From contig DRHS01000143.1 of NCBI GenBank assembly GCA_011053095.1, positions 1-51,747 on the forward strand: a stretch of DNA of 51,747 bases, given 5' to 3'. This DNA comes from Bacteroides sp. (GTDB lineage: Bacteria > Bacteroidota > Bacteroidia > Bacteroidales > SM23-62). The notes under the pieces are model-generated. The model worked only from the letters and a program-made list of their open reading frames with translations, searched no databases and was not told the origin of the DNA. Below, one piece after another: positions 1-8,400 of this stretch (the first letter of the stretch is position 1; each line of letters starts with the position of its first letter). Position numbers and translations under genes: made by a program.

Positions 1-389
1 TAGTAACGTTAACAATCAACAAATCAGAGATATAACAATGAAGTTAAACAGCAGACCACGGAAAAATCTAAACTTTAATTCACCAGGATGCATTTTTTTA
101 AATAGTTTTGATTCTAAAGTTGCACTTGCTTCTTGAATTTCCGTAACGCTTATGTTAAAACGAAATTAATGAGAGAAACAACAATTTCATTATCTTGCAG
201 TTATTGATTGCACTATGGATAATTTTCAAAAACTCTTCGATTTATACTAAGGCCGCATAAAGAACTTTGTGGGGTCAGTCAGCATTTCTTGAGAGTGAGG
301 TAATTTTAGGTTAGGGTATAAGAAAAATAGAATGATTGAATAGTGCAAAATAATTTTCACCATCATTCTACATTTTTCATTATTATTGA
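1..389. other. AT-rich left edge without a recognisable gene
   Basis: No open frame with recognisable protein similarity and no RNA gene was seen on either strand. The stretch is visibly more AT-rich than the housekeeping DNA beyond 5.3 kb. It fits degraded accessory sequence. Confidence 0.5.
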
Positions 390-518
390 TATACTCCACA
401 ACTTGTCCGACTGATCCACTTCGTGTTTTACAAATCAGGTAGTGCAGAGGTTGCCAAAGATATAGCCCGGGAGGCTTTCTTGAAGTTATGGGGAAACCGC
501 TCGACTGTTACACTTTAG
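390..518 (+). pseudogene. Remnant of ECF sigma factor (sigma-70 region 2)
   Basis: This 42-codon frame lies between a TGA at 387 and a TAG at 516. It has no good start codon. Its middle reads SAEVAKDIAREAFLKLWGNR, which resembles the end of region 2 of ECF sigma factors, where a D-I/V-x-Q/R-E-x-F-x-K-L-W core binds core polymerase and the -10 element. Region 4, the rest of region 2 and any promoter are missing, so I read it as a fragment of a FecI/RpoE-like gene broken by rearrangement. The match is short and rests on one motif. It fits the neighbouring transposase debris. Confidence 0.45.
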
Positions 519-601
519 GTATTTCGGCAGATATTTTTGTTCGTGAAGTACTTTGCAGCTTTTATACCATGAGTCTAGAATTATCTTTAGAGGGTTTTAA
601 T

Positions 602-1423
602 TTAAAAGGCATAACCTACAGATACTCCAAATCTTAGACCTGGGATTCTCATTTTACCCTTCAGCGTATTTCCTTCAACATCGCCAACACTAAAATTATA
701 ATCACTCCCTAACCGATCAATTACATCTTGGACAACTTTTTCAAAATCTTGTCTGAACTCTTCAGTAACTTCACCAGAAAATTCATTTGTAATTGTAAAG
801 AAAGAAAGCCTTGGTCCGAGAAACATGAAATCAATAGTAAACCTATCCTTAATGATGAGTTGATAACCTAATTGTACCCCAAAGCCAAATTCAGTTAGTG
901 ATAGATCGGAATTTATACGGCTAATACTATTATCGGAAGCTGTATGCTCAAAATAGGCATCTGTCCAGAAATTTGAATACCTAAAATACAAGCCTGAATA
1001 GAAGCCTCCCGGAGCATCTTTCTTGACGCGTCCTAAATAATACCTAAATTCAGGGGTTAGGGTTATTGCTTTTATTGGGCTCAGTTGTATCTTCATACTA
1101 TTATTACCGTCATCAGGAGTAAAGAGAGCTGGGCTTGTTCCTCCAAACTTATAGCCAATACCCATTGTAGCCGAAAGTTTTTTGTAAATAGCCCTTTCAT
1201 ATAATAGTGATATATTACCAACCCCTAAAGCAATTACATTTATTTTGGGGATATTATTGTACTTATAAGGAGTTTGAAAAAACTTCAGTCTTTCTTCAGT
1301 TTCTGGTTGGTCAACTGTTAACGAATCTTGTGCAAAGGATGTTAAACTTAATGCAAATAAGGCCCATAAAGTAAAAGCTGTTTTCGTCGATTTGCATTTG
1401 TTATTAATTTTCATCCTTTTCAA
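602..1423 (-). CDS. Predicted outer-membrane beta-barrel protein, function unknown
   Basis: The 273-residue product starts with a basic stretch and a hydrophobic segment (about residues 15-31) ending SFAQD, a plausible signal peptide. The mature part alternates short aromatic/polar strands (for example ISLLYERAIYKKLSATMGIG, then FYSGLYFRYSNFWTDAYF and the final GLRFGVSVGYAF). Those strands and the terminal aromatic residue suggest a small outer-membrane barrel of the kind common in Bacteroidota. A start three codons downstream (MKINN) is equally possible. No close relatives in the window suggest a role. It is the only apparently intact non-transposon gene in the accessory segment and lies beside a truncated transposase. 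Confidence 0.6.
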   Translation of the reverse strand: MKRMKINNKCKSTKTAFTLWALFALSLTSFAQDSLTVDQPETEERLKFFQTPYKYNNIPKINVIALGVGNISLLYERAIYKKLSATMGIGYKFGGTSPALFTPDDGNNSMKIQLSPIKAITLTPEFRYYLGRVKKDAPGGFYSGLYFRYSNFWTDAYFEHTASDNSISRINSDLSLTEFGFGVQLGYQLIIKDRFTIDFMFLGPRLSFFTITNEFSGEVTEEFRQDFEKVVQDVIDRLGSDYNFSVGDVEGNTLKGKMRIPGLRFGVSVGYAF

Positions 1424-1538
1424 GTTTTTAAATGTAGGAAATTCGGGTATCTCAATTCTGGGTATTTTGAGTTTTTTATTATAAAACTGCTGGACAATAG
1501 AACATCACAAATAAATATATGAATAAAAAGTAATTATA

Positions 1539-1546
1539 CAAAATTA
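1539..1546 (-). promoter_or_regulatory. Possible -7 promoter box for the 602-1423 gene
   Basis: On the minus strand this reads TAATTTTG, a perfect TAnnTTTG match to the Bacteroidota primary-sigma -7 element. It would give a leader of about 110 nt. No clear -33 TTTG was found at the expected distance, and the box lies near the junction with the transposase remnant, so this is weak. Confidence 0.3.
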
Positions 1547-1561
1547 ATATCGTCGCACTTA

Positions 1562-1972
1562 CTAATTGAATTTTCGCTTTCCTATTGCATTGGACAAAAA
1601 ATCATGGTCCAGTGTTTTCTCTGCTTCTTTACCGTACTTCCTGCCCTTGTTGCTGAAATTACCTATCATCTCTTTTTTCTTTGTGTCAACACTGATAATG
1701 GGCTGGCCCATATCTTCATATTCCTTGACCCTTGATTCAATATATCGAAATTGTTGATCTCTATCGGGGTGTTGCGTGGTTGAAATTGACTTTCGGTTCA
1801 ATTTTAAAGAATAACCAATGGCTTTTAATACTTTCCCTGCTGTGTTTGGAGAAATGTCAATATCCTTGCCCTTCAATGTTTTACTTAACGAGTAGGTGCT
1901 TTTTCTTGTCCAGTTCAATGATTTTCCCATTGGATCACCTGCTGTTTCCGATTCCATTATCTCTTCAATCAA
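1562..1972 (-). pseudogene. ISAzo13-family transposase, middle part, 3'-truncated
   Basis: The frame encodes the central part of an ISAzo13 (Rhodopirellula-type DDE) transposase. Family blocks visible are GDPMGKSLNWTRKSTYSLS, GYSLKLNRK, QHPDRDQQFRYI and the strand carrying a catalytic Asp, IISVDTKKKEMIGNF. It continues the frame at 1975-2703: reading back across an A8 run gives an unbroken family sequence, so the start at 1972 is artificial. After HDFLSNAIGK, where the family normally continues toward the later catalytic residues, the protein ends in four unrelated residues. Roughly the last third is missing, so it cannot be an active transposase. Confidence 0.8.
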
Positions 1973-1974
1973 TT

Positions 1975-2703
1975 TCAGGATTTTTTCGTTTTTTTTAACG
2001 ACGGTCGTCCAGCACCGGTTTTTCGTATCTTTTCAATATCTATATCCTCGCTTAGCAGTTCTTTCCTGCCCCGGGATACGGTCTTTATATTTAGCCCTGT
2101 CTTTCGCGAAATTATCTTGTCTCCCCCATAACCTGTTTTTATGGATTCATATCCGGCAAATAACCTTTTCTGTTTCTCGTTTAACAAAGACATAAACAAA
2201 GCCAAATACTCGTCTGAAACATCTTTAGCAAACATGTTGTTTTTGATGACAATATCCTGTTTTCGTAAATCAAATTGCGTATCTCCTTTTTTAACAGAAA
2301 GATAGATATATTGTTTAGTTATTTGCTCCCTTCTAATTTTACGGTTTTTCCATAAATCAAATACTGTATTATGCACAGGGACCCTTAAAAATTCTTCTAA
2401 TTCGTAACTGGTAAAACCGCCACTGGACTTTTCAATACTATGTAATACTGTGTTTTTCAAGGTTCCGAATTTTGAAAAATAGATTTGGTTATATGCCCAT
2501 ATACCATTATTGTCATAATTTGCAATTGAATCTAAAGTATAATATTTCCCACAATGCGAATAGCTGGTTTTATATGACAAGTGTTTTAGTTTCCTGAAGA
2601 CTGTCATACGTGAGGTAGTTTGAAGAATGTTTTTAAAATCCTCCATGGTTAGCACAAAGTAATTATGAAAACTACTAACTAATTGATTTTCTTTATTTTG
2701 CAT
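1975..2703 (-). CDS. ISAzo13-type transposase N-terminal part with extra leading domain
   Basis: This 242-residue frame ends with the helix-turn-helix-like leader of ISAzo13 transposases (LNEKQKRLFAGYESIK, then TGYGGDKIISRKTGLNIKTV and GAGRPSL). The first 160 or so residues are a separate region that looks like a DNA-binding leader: it has TVFRKLKHLSYKTSYSHCGK and YYTLDSIANYDNNGIWAYNQ followed by a second helical part. I recall similar sequences as uncharacterised proteins linked to this transposase type, but cannot name the domain. The frame stops 13 codons past the TTA-A8 slip site. The start ATG at 2703 has no strong ribosome-binding site. It is part of a broken element. Confidence 0.65.
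   Translation of the reverse strand: MQNKENQLVSSFHNYFVLTMEDFKNILQTTSRMTVFRKLKHLSYKTSYSHCGKYYTLDSIANYDNNGIWAYNQIYFSKFGTLKNTVLHSIEKSSGGFTSYELEEFLRVPVHNTVFDLWKNRKIRREQITKQYIYLSVKKGDTQFDLRKQDIVIKNNMFAKDVSDEYLALFMSLLNEKQKRLFAGYESIKTGYGGDKIISRKTGLNIKTVSRGRKELLSEDIDIEKIRKTGAGRPSLKKTKKS
1988..1998 (-). other. Slippery A8 site joining the two transposase frames
   Basis: On the minus strand the zero frame reads TTA AAA AAA ACG, which contains an in-phase A AAA AAA heptamer (X XXY YYZ type). A -1 slip produces LKKNEKILKLIEEIM and continues directly into the second frame with no family residues lost. This fits programmed -1 frameshifting as used by many insertion sequences. A simple indel in a homopolymer of a dead element is the alternative. 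Confidence 0.55.
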
Positions 2704-2868
2704 GATACATTAATGAATTCATAATCCGTTAATTCACAAATGTATCACTTATTAATTTAATAAGCAAGCATGTATACACTTAAAATACAACATATTATAA
2801 CACACGATAGATAAAAAAAGAAAAACTAATGATACAGTTAGGACCTATAAAAGTCATTTAAATATTGA

Positions 2869-3261
2869 GCAGTTCCTAAGGAGGCCAGGGAATCTCTGAA
2901 AGATTTAAAGCGGGATCTGGAGGTGATCAATTTATTAGCGGCCAGATCCCTTGAAGAAGGTCTTGAGGATATTTTAACCCTACACAGGTTAGGATTAAAT
3001 GTGGACTTTTCTAAAAGTTTTGCTACCACCAATTGTATTGAAAACCTGAACTCACAGATAGAAAAATACTTGAATAAGGTAAAGTACTGGAAGAACTCAA
3101 AAGAACGGTATCGATGGATAGCGGCGGCTTTGCTAGAGATTGAGTTAAAGATGAGAAAAGTCAATAACTTTAGAATATTGAATCAAATGCAAAAAACCAT
3201 AAAAGAAGAAATTCAAAAACGAACCTCTCAGCAAGGAATTTCAACTAGAAATGGGACATGA
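2869..3261 (+). pseudogene. IS256/mutator-type transposase, C-terminal fragment
   Basis: After a TGA at 2866 the frame is open for about 130 codons and matches the end of mutator-type transposases: KDLKRDLEVINLLAARSLEE, then GLEDILTLHRLGL, TTNCIENLNSQIEKYLNKVK and a WKNS..RYRWIAAALLEIE block. The Glu in TTNCIENLN is the last residue of the DDE triad in this family. The preceding two thirds, with both catalytic Asp residues, are absent. Any start, such as the GTG at 2923, is therefore meaningless. No inverted terminal repeat was identified. Confidence 0.75.
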
Positions 3262-3341
3262 TCAACTGGCGAAACACTAGCGATAAAACAGTGCATTAAT
3301 TGTTGATAACACCGGTTTATTTCTTTATTTTCAGATAGCAG

Positions 3342-4607
3342 CTAAACAGTTACCATTTTTAATTCAATTTGATGCCCACTCCTTATTATTCTGGCAGGCA
3401 CTGCAATAAACCAATCGATAAAGCTCCGGTGTTCCTGCTTTTTGTACTTGTCTTTCGTCTGACGCATCATCACCGATATGTTGTATGCAAATACACTTAG
3501 CTGCCAGAGGATATCATTTGCCCAGAAATCATCAGTTATAGTACCTCCTGCCATCGTGTGACCTTTTACCTGCTCAATCCATGTCTCGCTGGTAGAACGC
3601 TGCTTGTACAACTCATGCAATGCCAAGGCATCCATGTCATAACTGCTGATATAGCAGACGTATTGATATACCGGAACAGTTTTTTTCTCTCCCAGATATG
3701 ATACTTCAACATGCTCCTTTACTGAACGCATTGCTTTCAGCATCCTGGAACGTTGCCAGGATTTTGCCCGGTAGCTGAACTCACATATGGCAACATCTTT
3801 GGCATCTTCAACATCGGTCCAATCCTGGGCTTTCAGCAAATCTTTCAGATTTTTAAGCTTTACCTTGACCAGATAGTCCCAGGAAAAGGATTCCAGTAAG
3901 TCGAATAACTTCCCTGAGAAGAACCCGCTGTCTGCCCTGAAAAACACTTTCCTGATATTCCGCGGCAGACTGGATTGTACTTCTTTTAAAAACTCAACAA
4001 CACCATTGGCTGTATATGCTGATCCTGTCCTGAACCAGGTGTGGTAAAGCAGTTTCATCTCGCTCACAAAAACCAGCAGCGGGTGATAGCTTTTGGCTCC
4101 TTTCTTTGTAGTGTTAAATCCCTTTTCTGCCCCTTCCTGGTTGCCACAAACAGATTTTACGGTGGAATCTGCATCCAGTGTAATGCTTTCCAGTCCGCTT
4201 TCACGCACCCACCGGGCGTTTCTTGACAGCAAGAACATTTGCAGTGTACGTGCACCACTTTGCCCCAGGTTCTTCAACGTGGCAGATATGGCATTCTCGT
4301 TTATTGCTTTGTCCAGTCTCAACAATACCTTCACTAAACCGTCACCGCTAAAAACAGCAATCCTGCAAATCCGGTTTATCCCGCTGATCGAAGCCAGTGT
4401 AATGGCCATCAATACCTGGTTGGTACCAAACTTTGTTGCATTGTGCCACTCTGTAGGAAAGGATGAGCTGATGGATTTTATCAGGTGCTGGCGGTTCATA
4501 TATTTAGCTACGGTATTGAGACCGGAATACTTTGTAATGTTACTGCCTGTGAATGAGGACTTAACAACTTTTGATTGGTTTTTTAACTTCTTCTTTGTAT
4601 TTTTCAT
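3342..4607 (-). CDS. IS1380-family transposase
   Basis: This 421-residue protein has the full layout of an IS1380-type DDE transposase. The first catalytic Asp is in SITLDADSTVKSVCGNQEGA, followed by the family signature of a GFN/Y..KKGAKSYHPLL block. The second Asp is in VFFRADSGFFSG, and the Glu is in STSETWIEQVKGH near residue 345. The length is normal for the family and I see no stop or frameshift, so the gene looks intact. It is flanked by transposase debris on one side and short remnants on the other. I could not define its terminal inverted repeats by eye. Confidence 0.85.
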   Translation of the reverse strand: MKNTKKKLKNQSKVVKSSFTGSNITKYSGLNTVAKYMNRQHLIKSISSSFPTEWHNATKFGTNQVLMAITLASISGINRICRIAVFSGDGLVKVLLRLDKAINENAISATLKNLGQSGARTLQMFLLSRNARWVRESGLESITLDADSTVKSVCGNQEGAEKGFNTTKKGAKSYHPLLVFVSEMKLLYHTWFRTGSAYTANGVVEFLKEVQSSLPRNIRKVFFRADSGFFSGKLFDLLESFSWDYLVKVKLKNLKDLLKAQDWTDVEDAKDVAICEFSYRAKSWQRSRMLKAMRSVKEHVEVSYLGEKKTVPVYQYVCYISSYDMDALALHELYKQRSTSETWIEQVKGHTMAGGTITDDFWANDILWQLSVFAYNISVMMRQTKDKYKKQEHRSFIDWFIAVPARIIRSGHQIELKMVTV

Positions 4608-4610
4608 CTG

Positions 4611-4679
4611 AAAGGTGATGTTTTTTTGTTAATATTTTTGGTTTTAACAACTTGAATATAAGCAAAATACATCACTTTT
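4611..4679 (-). promoter_or_regulatory. Leader hairpin upstream of the IS1380 transposase
   Basis: AAAGGTGATGT (4611-4621) and ACATCACTTTT (4669-4679) form an 11-bp inverted repeat with one G-T wobble and a loop of about 47 nt. On the minus strand it sits immediately before the transposase ATG at 4607. Such a structure could limit translation from outside transcripts, a known control in insertion sequences. This role is inferred. Confidence 0.4.
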
Positions 4680-4903
4680 CCTATTTTTTATTTTACATTT
4701 TTAAGTAAAAGTAAAAATGCTATGTATTCTTGATAAGAATATCCTAATAAAGCATTTCTTGATGGTTTCATATTTCAGTTTTCGTAATTTAAATTTACTC
4801 AATTTACTTGTCTGTTGTAATAATTATTAATTAAGGTCTTTTCTTTCCAAGATTAAACTTTGTCGTCTTTATAAAGTGGATCGTATCTGTATCATGGGTG
4901 TAA

Positions 4904-5023
4904 AGAATAAAAAAACAAGTGGGTGGTAGGCCGAAAGGAACCATTAAAGGCCACAATGTAAAGTTTGTGAACAATGGGCCAGAAGCCTGGCTTTTTGGTA
5001 ATATTATGAGCTTAATAGATTAA
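4904..5023 (+). pseudogene. Short unrecognised coding remnant
   Basis: A 39-codon frame contains QVGGRPKGTIKGHNVKFVNN and ends LFGNIMSLID. There is no ATG in frame. An ATG at 4894 in another frame would join it if an A7 run at 4909-4915 lost or gained a base. The GRPKG-rich start resembles an AT-hook or the leaders of some mobile-element proteins, but I do not recognise a family. Confidence 0.25.
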
Positions 5024-5042
5024 TGACATGTGCAACTTCAAG

Positions 5043-5174
5043 ATGCTCAAACATATATCTTCCCTTTCTCCAGAGGACATTTCAAATCCGGAAATTATCA
5101 ACCAAGAGATAGATTTGGGATTTATGCATTGCAAGATGCATTGCAAACAAAAAGACACCTACATGTTATATTGA
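5043..5174 (+). other. 43-codon open frame, unrecognised
   Basis: The frame starts MLKHISSLSPEDISNPEIIN and ends in a stop at 5172. Near the end, ATGCATTGCAA occurs twice in tandem and gives MHCKMHCK. The stop lies inside the inverted repeat that terminates the tRNA on the other strand. It could be a remnant of a mobile-element gene or chance; I know no relative. Confidence 0.2.
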
Positions 5175-5185
5175 TGTAAGTGTCT
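5148..5185 (-). terminator. Rho-independent terminator of tRNA-Arg
   Basis: Reading leftward from the tRNA, the arms AGACAC-x-TACAT type (5153-5164 and 5174-5185 on the plus strand) pair over 11 of 12 positions around a 9-nt loop. A T5 run follows on the minus strand. Its position 10 nt after the tRNA 3' end fits a dedicated terminator. Confidence 0.7.
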
Positions 5186-5195
5186 GATTATTAAG

Positions 5196-5269
5196 TGAAC
5201 CCGGAGGAACTCGAATCCCCAACCTCCTGATCCGTAGTCAGGTGCACTATCCAATTATGCTACGGGTCC
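5196..5269 (-). tRNA. tRNA-Arg (anticodon ACG)
   Basis: The minus strand folds into a full cloverleaf. The 7-bp acceptor stem is GGACCCG with CGGGTTC. The D arm is GCAT/GTGC. The anticodon stem CCTGA/TCAGG is perfect around the loop CTACGGA, giving anticodon ACG. The T arm is GGGGA-TTCGAGT-TCCTC. CCA is not encoded. ACG, read as ICG after A34 deamination, decodes CGU, CGC and CGA. The 3' end faces the mobile-element segment. Confidence 0.95.
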
Positions 5270-5372
5270 AGATTTCGTGCAAATATATTCAAACTCAGAC
5301 GATCTGCAAAGGCTTTAAAGCATAAACAAGCAAGCCTGTTTAGATTTCTTGTGATCACCTGCCTTTTTTCAT

Positions 5373-5380
5373 TAAATTTG
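5373..5380 (+). promoter_or_regulatory. -7 promoter box for the AsmA operon
   Basis: TAAATTTG is a perfect TAnnTTTG element ending 20 nt before the first ATG at 5401. The -33 element is weak (a TTTC/CTTG region about 22-25 nt upstream). Confidence 0.45.
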
Positions 5381-5400
5381 AGGTATCAGGCAGTTCAGAA

Positions 5401-8400
5401 ATGCACAGAAAGCTAAAAAGAAAAAGAAGAAAGCTGATTAACAGGATCATACGTGGTATTTTGTTTACCATTCTTGGCGTGTTCATTCTCTTACTTATCC
5501 TGACCGGTTACCTATTTATTGACAGGGACAAAATCAGCGAACGCGTTCTGCTTAGCCTGAATGACTATACAAGGGGTGAGCTCATTTTTGAAAGCATCTC
5601 ATTCAATCCATTTATCCAATTTCCAAGCATGTCCATGCTGATTAGGGAAGTTGAGATCTATGAGAATCCCATCTCAGAAAGGAACCAGAATGAAGAATCC
5701 CTGGCAGAGATTGAGCGGATATATGCGGCCCTTGATATACGAGAGCTAATACGAGGCAGGGTTGAGGTATCCAGGATGTCGCTCAAAAGGGGTAAAATAC
5801 ATTTGATCCAGTATCCGGATACTAGCATAAATCTCATGAATGCCATCGAGATTGTTGAACCACTACCCGGCAAATATAATGAGGAGAAGGAACTGGAAAA
5901 TGTGGATTCACCTGTGCTGGATGCAGCTTTGACCCCGCCTGATGCTCCGGAAGATCCTTTGGATTCTTCAACTTTCGAAATCAACCTTGATTATATCATT
6001 TTTGAGGATATAGAGCTATACGTTGATAACCGGTTGGAGAAAAACAGGACAAATCTTATTTTTTCAAACCTGAGGGCCCAGCTCGAATATACACCTGAAG
6101 CTATTAGTAGCAATCTGGATACAGATATTAAGTTAGAGTACCTTCAACTCTCAGATAAGAATAGTATCAACAATTTAGATATATTTCTGGAGACATCGCT
6201 GGTTTTCTCAAGAAAGGAACTTAACCTTCAACTGGATCCCAGCCTGCTTATCGTTGGAAGATCAGAGTTGAATATTGAAGGAGAGGTAAACTTCATGGAG
6301 GAAGGCTTTATCGATCTGAAATTCAGCGGTTCAGATGATAATTTTACCCTATCCCAAATGATCCTCAGCGAGACCGGGCTTGAAAACCTTGAGAAAGGAG
6401 ATTTATATTTCCGGGGAACGATTAAGGATAATAACCTGAGAGGATTTCCTGTTGTCGATTTTTCTTTTGGGATTAATGATGTAAGAATGTTCGTTCCCAT
6501 AACAGGGAAGCATATTAATGACCTGAATCTTTCAGGCAGGTTCCATACGGGAAGCAGAAAGGATTTTTCTGCGGCCTGGATCAGGATCGATACAATCTAT
6601 GCCGAACTGCCGGATGGCTATGTTAACGGGGCTTTGTTTGCGCGCAATTTCAATGCCCCTGAATTCAACTTGAACTTGAATATGAAAGCCGACATATCAG
6701 GTTTTGACCAGGTATTTAATATCCCTTTCCTGGACTCCCTCTCAGGAATATTCCAGACATCACTCATTGCAGAAGGAGCGAAATACCATTCTGATTCCGG
6801 ATATATTACCGGTGATTATATTGAATTTGATCTCAATTTCGAAAATGCTTCCGTTGCACTTCCTGGCATTATGTCAATCGACTCTATCGATGGCAGGATT
6901 CATCACCATGAAGGAATTACCAGGATTTTTGACATGAAAGCCCGGGTTGATGATTCAGATTTCCTGATCAATGGGAGCATTTATAATCCATTTTATATTC
7001 TCTTTGGAGTGGACACTACTATTGTGGCCGATCTGGAGATTAGGTCGGAATTATTTGACCTTCCGGGTTTCCTGGATTTTGTACCTGTTGTACGGGAAGC
7101 ATTTCCTTACCGGATTCGTGACGTAGAACTCGGTGTACTGGTTACCACCTCAACTGAAAGGTTTCTTCAAATGCGTCCCAATCCATCAATAACATTCGAT
7201 ATACAGCATCTTGAAGGTGAGGTTGAGAATCTGTTGCCTCCGCTAAGCATAAGCCAGGGGATATTTGAGCTTGATCACAGGAATGAAAGAACCTACCTGG
7301 ATTTCAAGGATTTCAAAATAAATATTCTTGACAGCAACCTGGAGGTTGATCTCGAATACAATTCCCCGGCCAAAAGCAGGAATTACCTTGTAATGTCTGT
7401 AGGCGTTGAGAACTTTAATCCGGCAAAACTCATCTGGGATGAGGAAACCGATACCTTACCGGAAGTACTGAACGGTCTGCTGACAGGATCATTTTTGCTT
7501 GACCTGCATTTTCCGCATGATTCCATTCAAACGCTAAAAAAGTTTGATCTTAGGGAAGCGGATCTTCTGTTTATAAATTCAAAAGATACTATTCAGACCA
7601 AGTCACTAAAAATACTGGCAGAAGACATATATATTGATAATGAAAAGGATCCGAATCCTTTTGCTACCCTGACGGCTGACCTGTTATTGGGTTCAAAACA
7701 ATCAAGTTTCAGGTCATTTAGTTGGGAAGGATATGATTTTAATGTGGAAGTAAGGGAGGGAATATATTCAGTTCATCCTGGAAAATCAAAATTGTTTGAA
7801 AAAGAAGGGACCGGACTATTCATCCTTGATCCGTTTTCAGAACAACCAAATTACAAAATTCAGTACCAGGTGGATCAATATAACGTAAAGGACCTGATGC
7901 TAAATTTTGTTGATGATACCTTGCTTATCGGGAAAATGGATCTCATGATTGATGTTGTACTTGAAACCCATGAGGATAGAGCTATTATGGAAGGATTGAA
8001 CGGTAAGGTTATGTTAAAGGGCCAGGATCTTACACTTTATGGGATCGAACTTGACAAAATGATTCGAAGGTTTGAACGCAGCCAGAATTTCAATCTTGTG
8101 GATCTTGGTGCTGTTATGTTTATGGGTCCGGCCGGATTAGCGGTTAGTAAAGGCGGTTCCTATGCCAATATCCTGGTTTCTGATTACAGTGCAAATTCAC
8201 CGGTTACCTACCTTAAATCAGATATAAAATTTCAGGACGGCAGAGTTCTTCTCAATGATCTGGCATTCAGTACTGAAGAAAACAGGGTAGCTGCCCAGGG
8301 CTGGATGGACCTGCAAGAGGACAGTCTTGATGTTATAGTTGCTGTAGTGGACCAGAACGGTTGCAGTATAATCGATCAACAGGTGTACGGATCGATTAAA

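Larger units (their letters stand above)
4608..5195. other. Gap between IS1380 transposase and tRNA-Arg
   Basis: Beyond the leader hairpin, two short remnants and the tRNA terminator listed separately, I see no gene. The sequence is AT-rich. No copy of the tRNA 3' end, which would mark an attachment site, was found elsewhere in the left 5 kb. Confidence 0.5.

Noticed and set aside
3262-3341. Terminal inverted repeat of the IS1380 element
   Set aside because: Partial matches such as GTTGATAACACC against GTTGTTAAAACC were too weak to define the ends.
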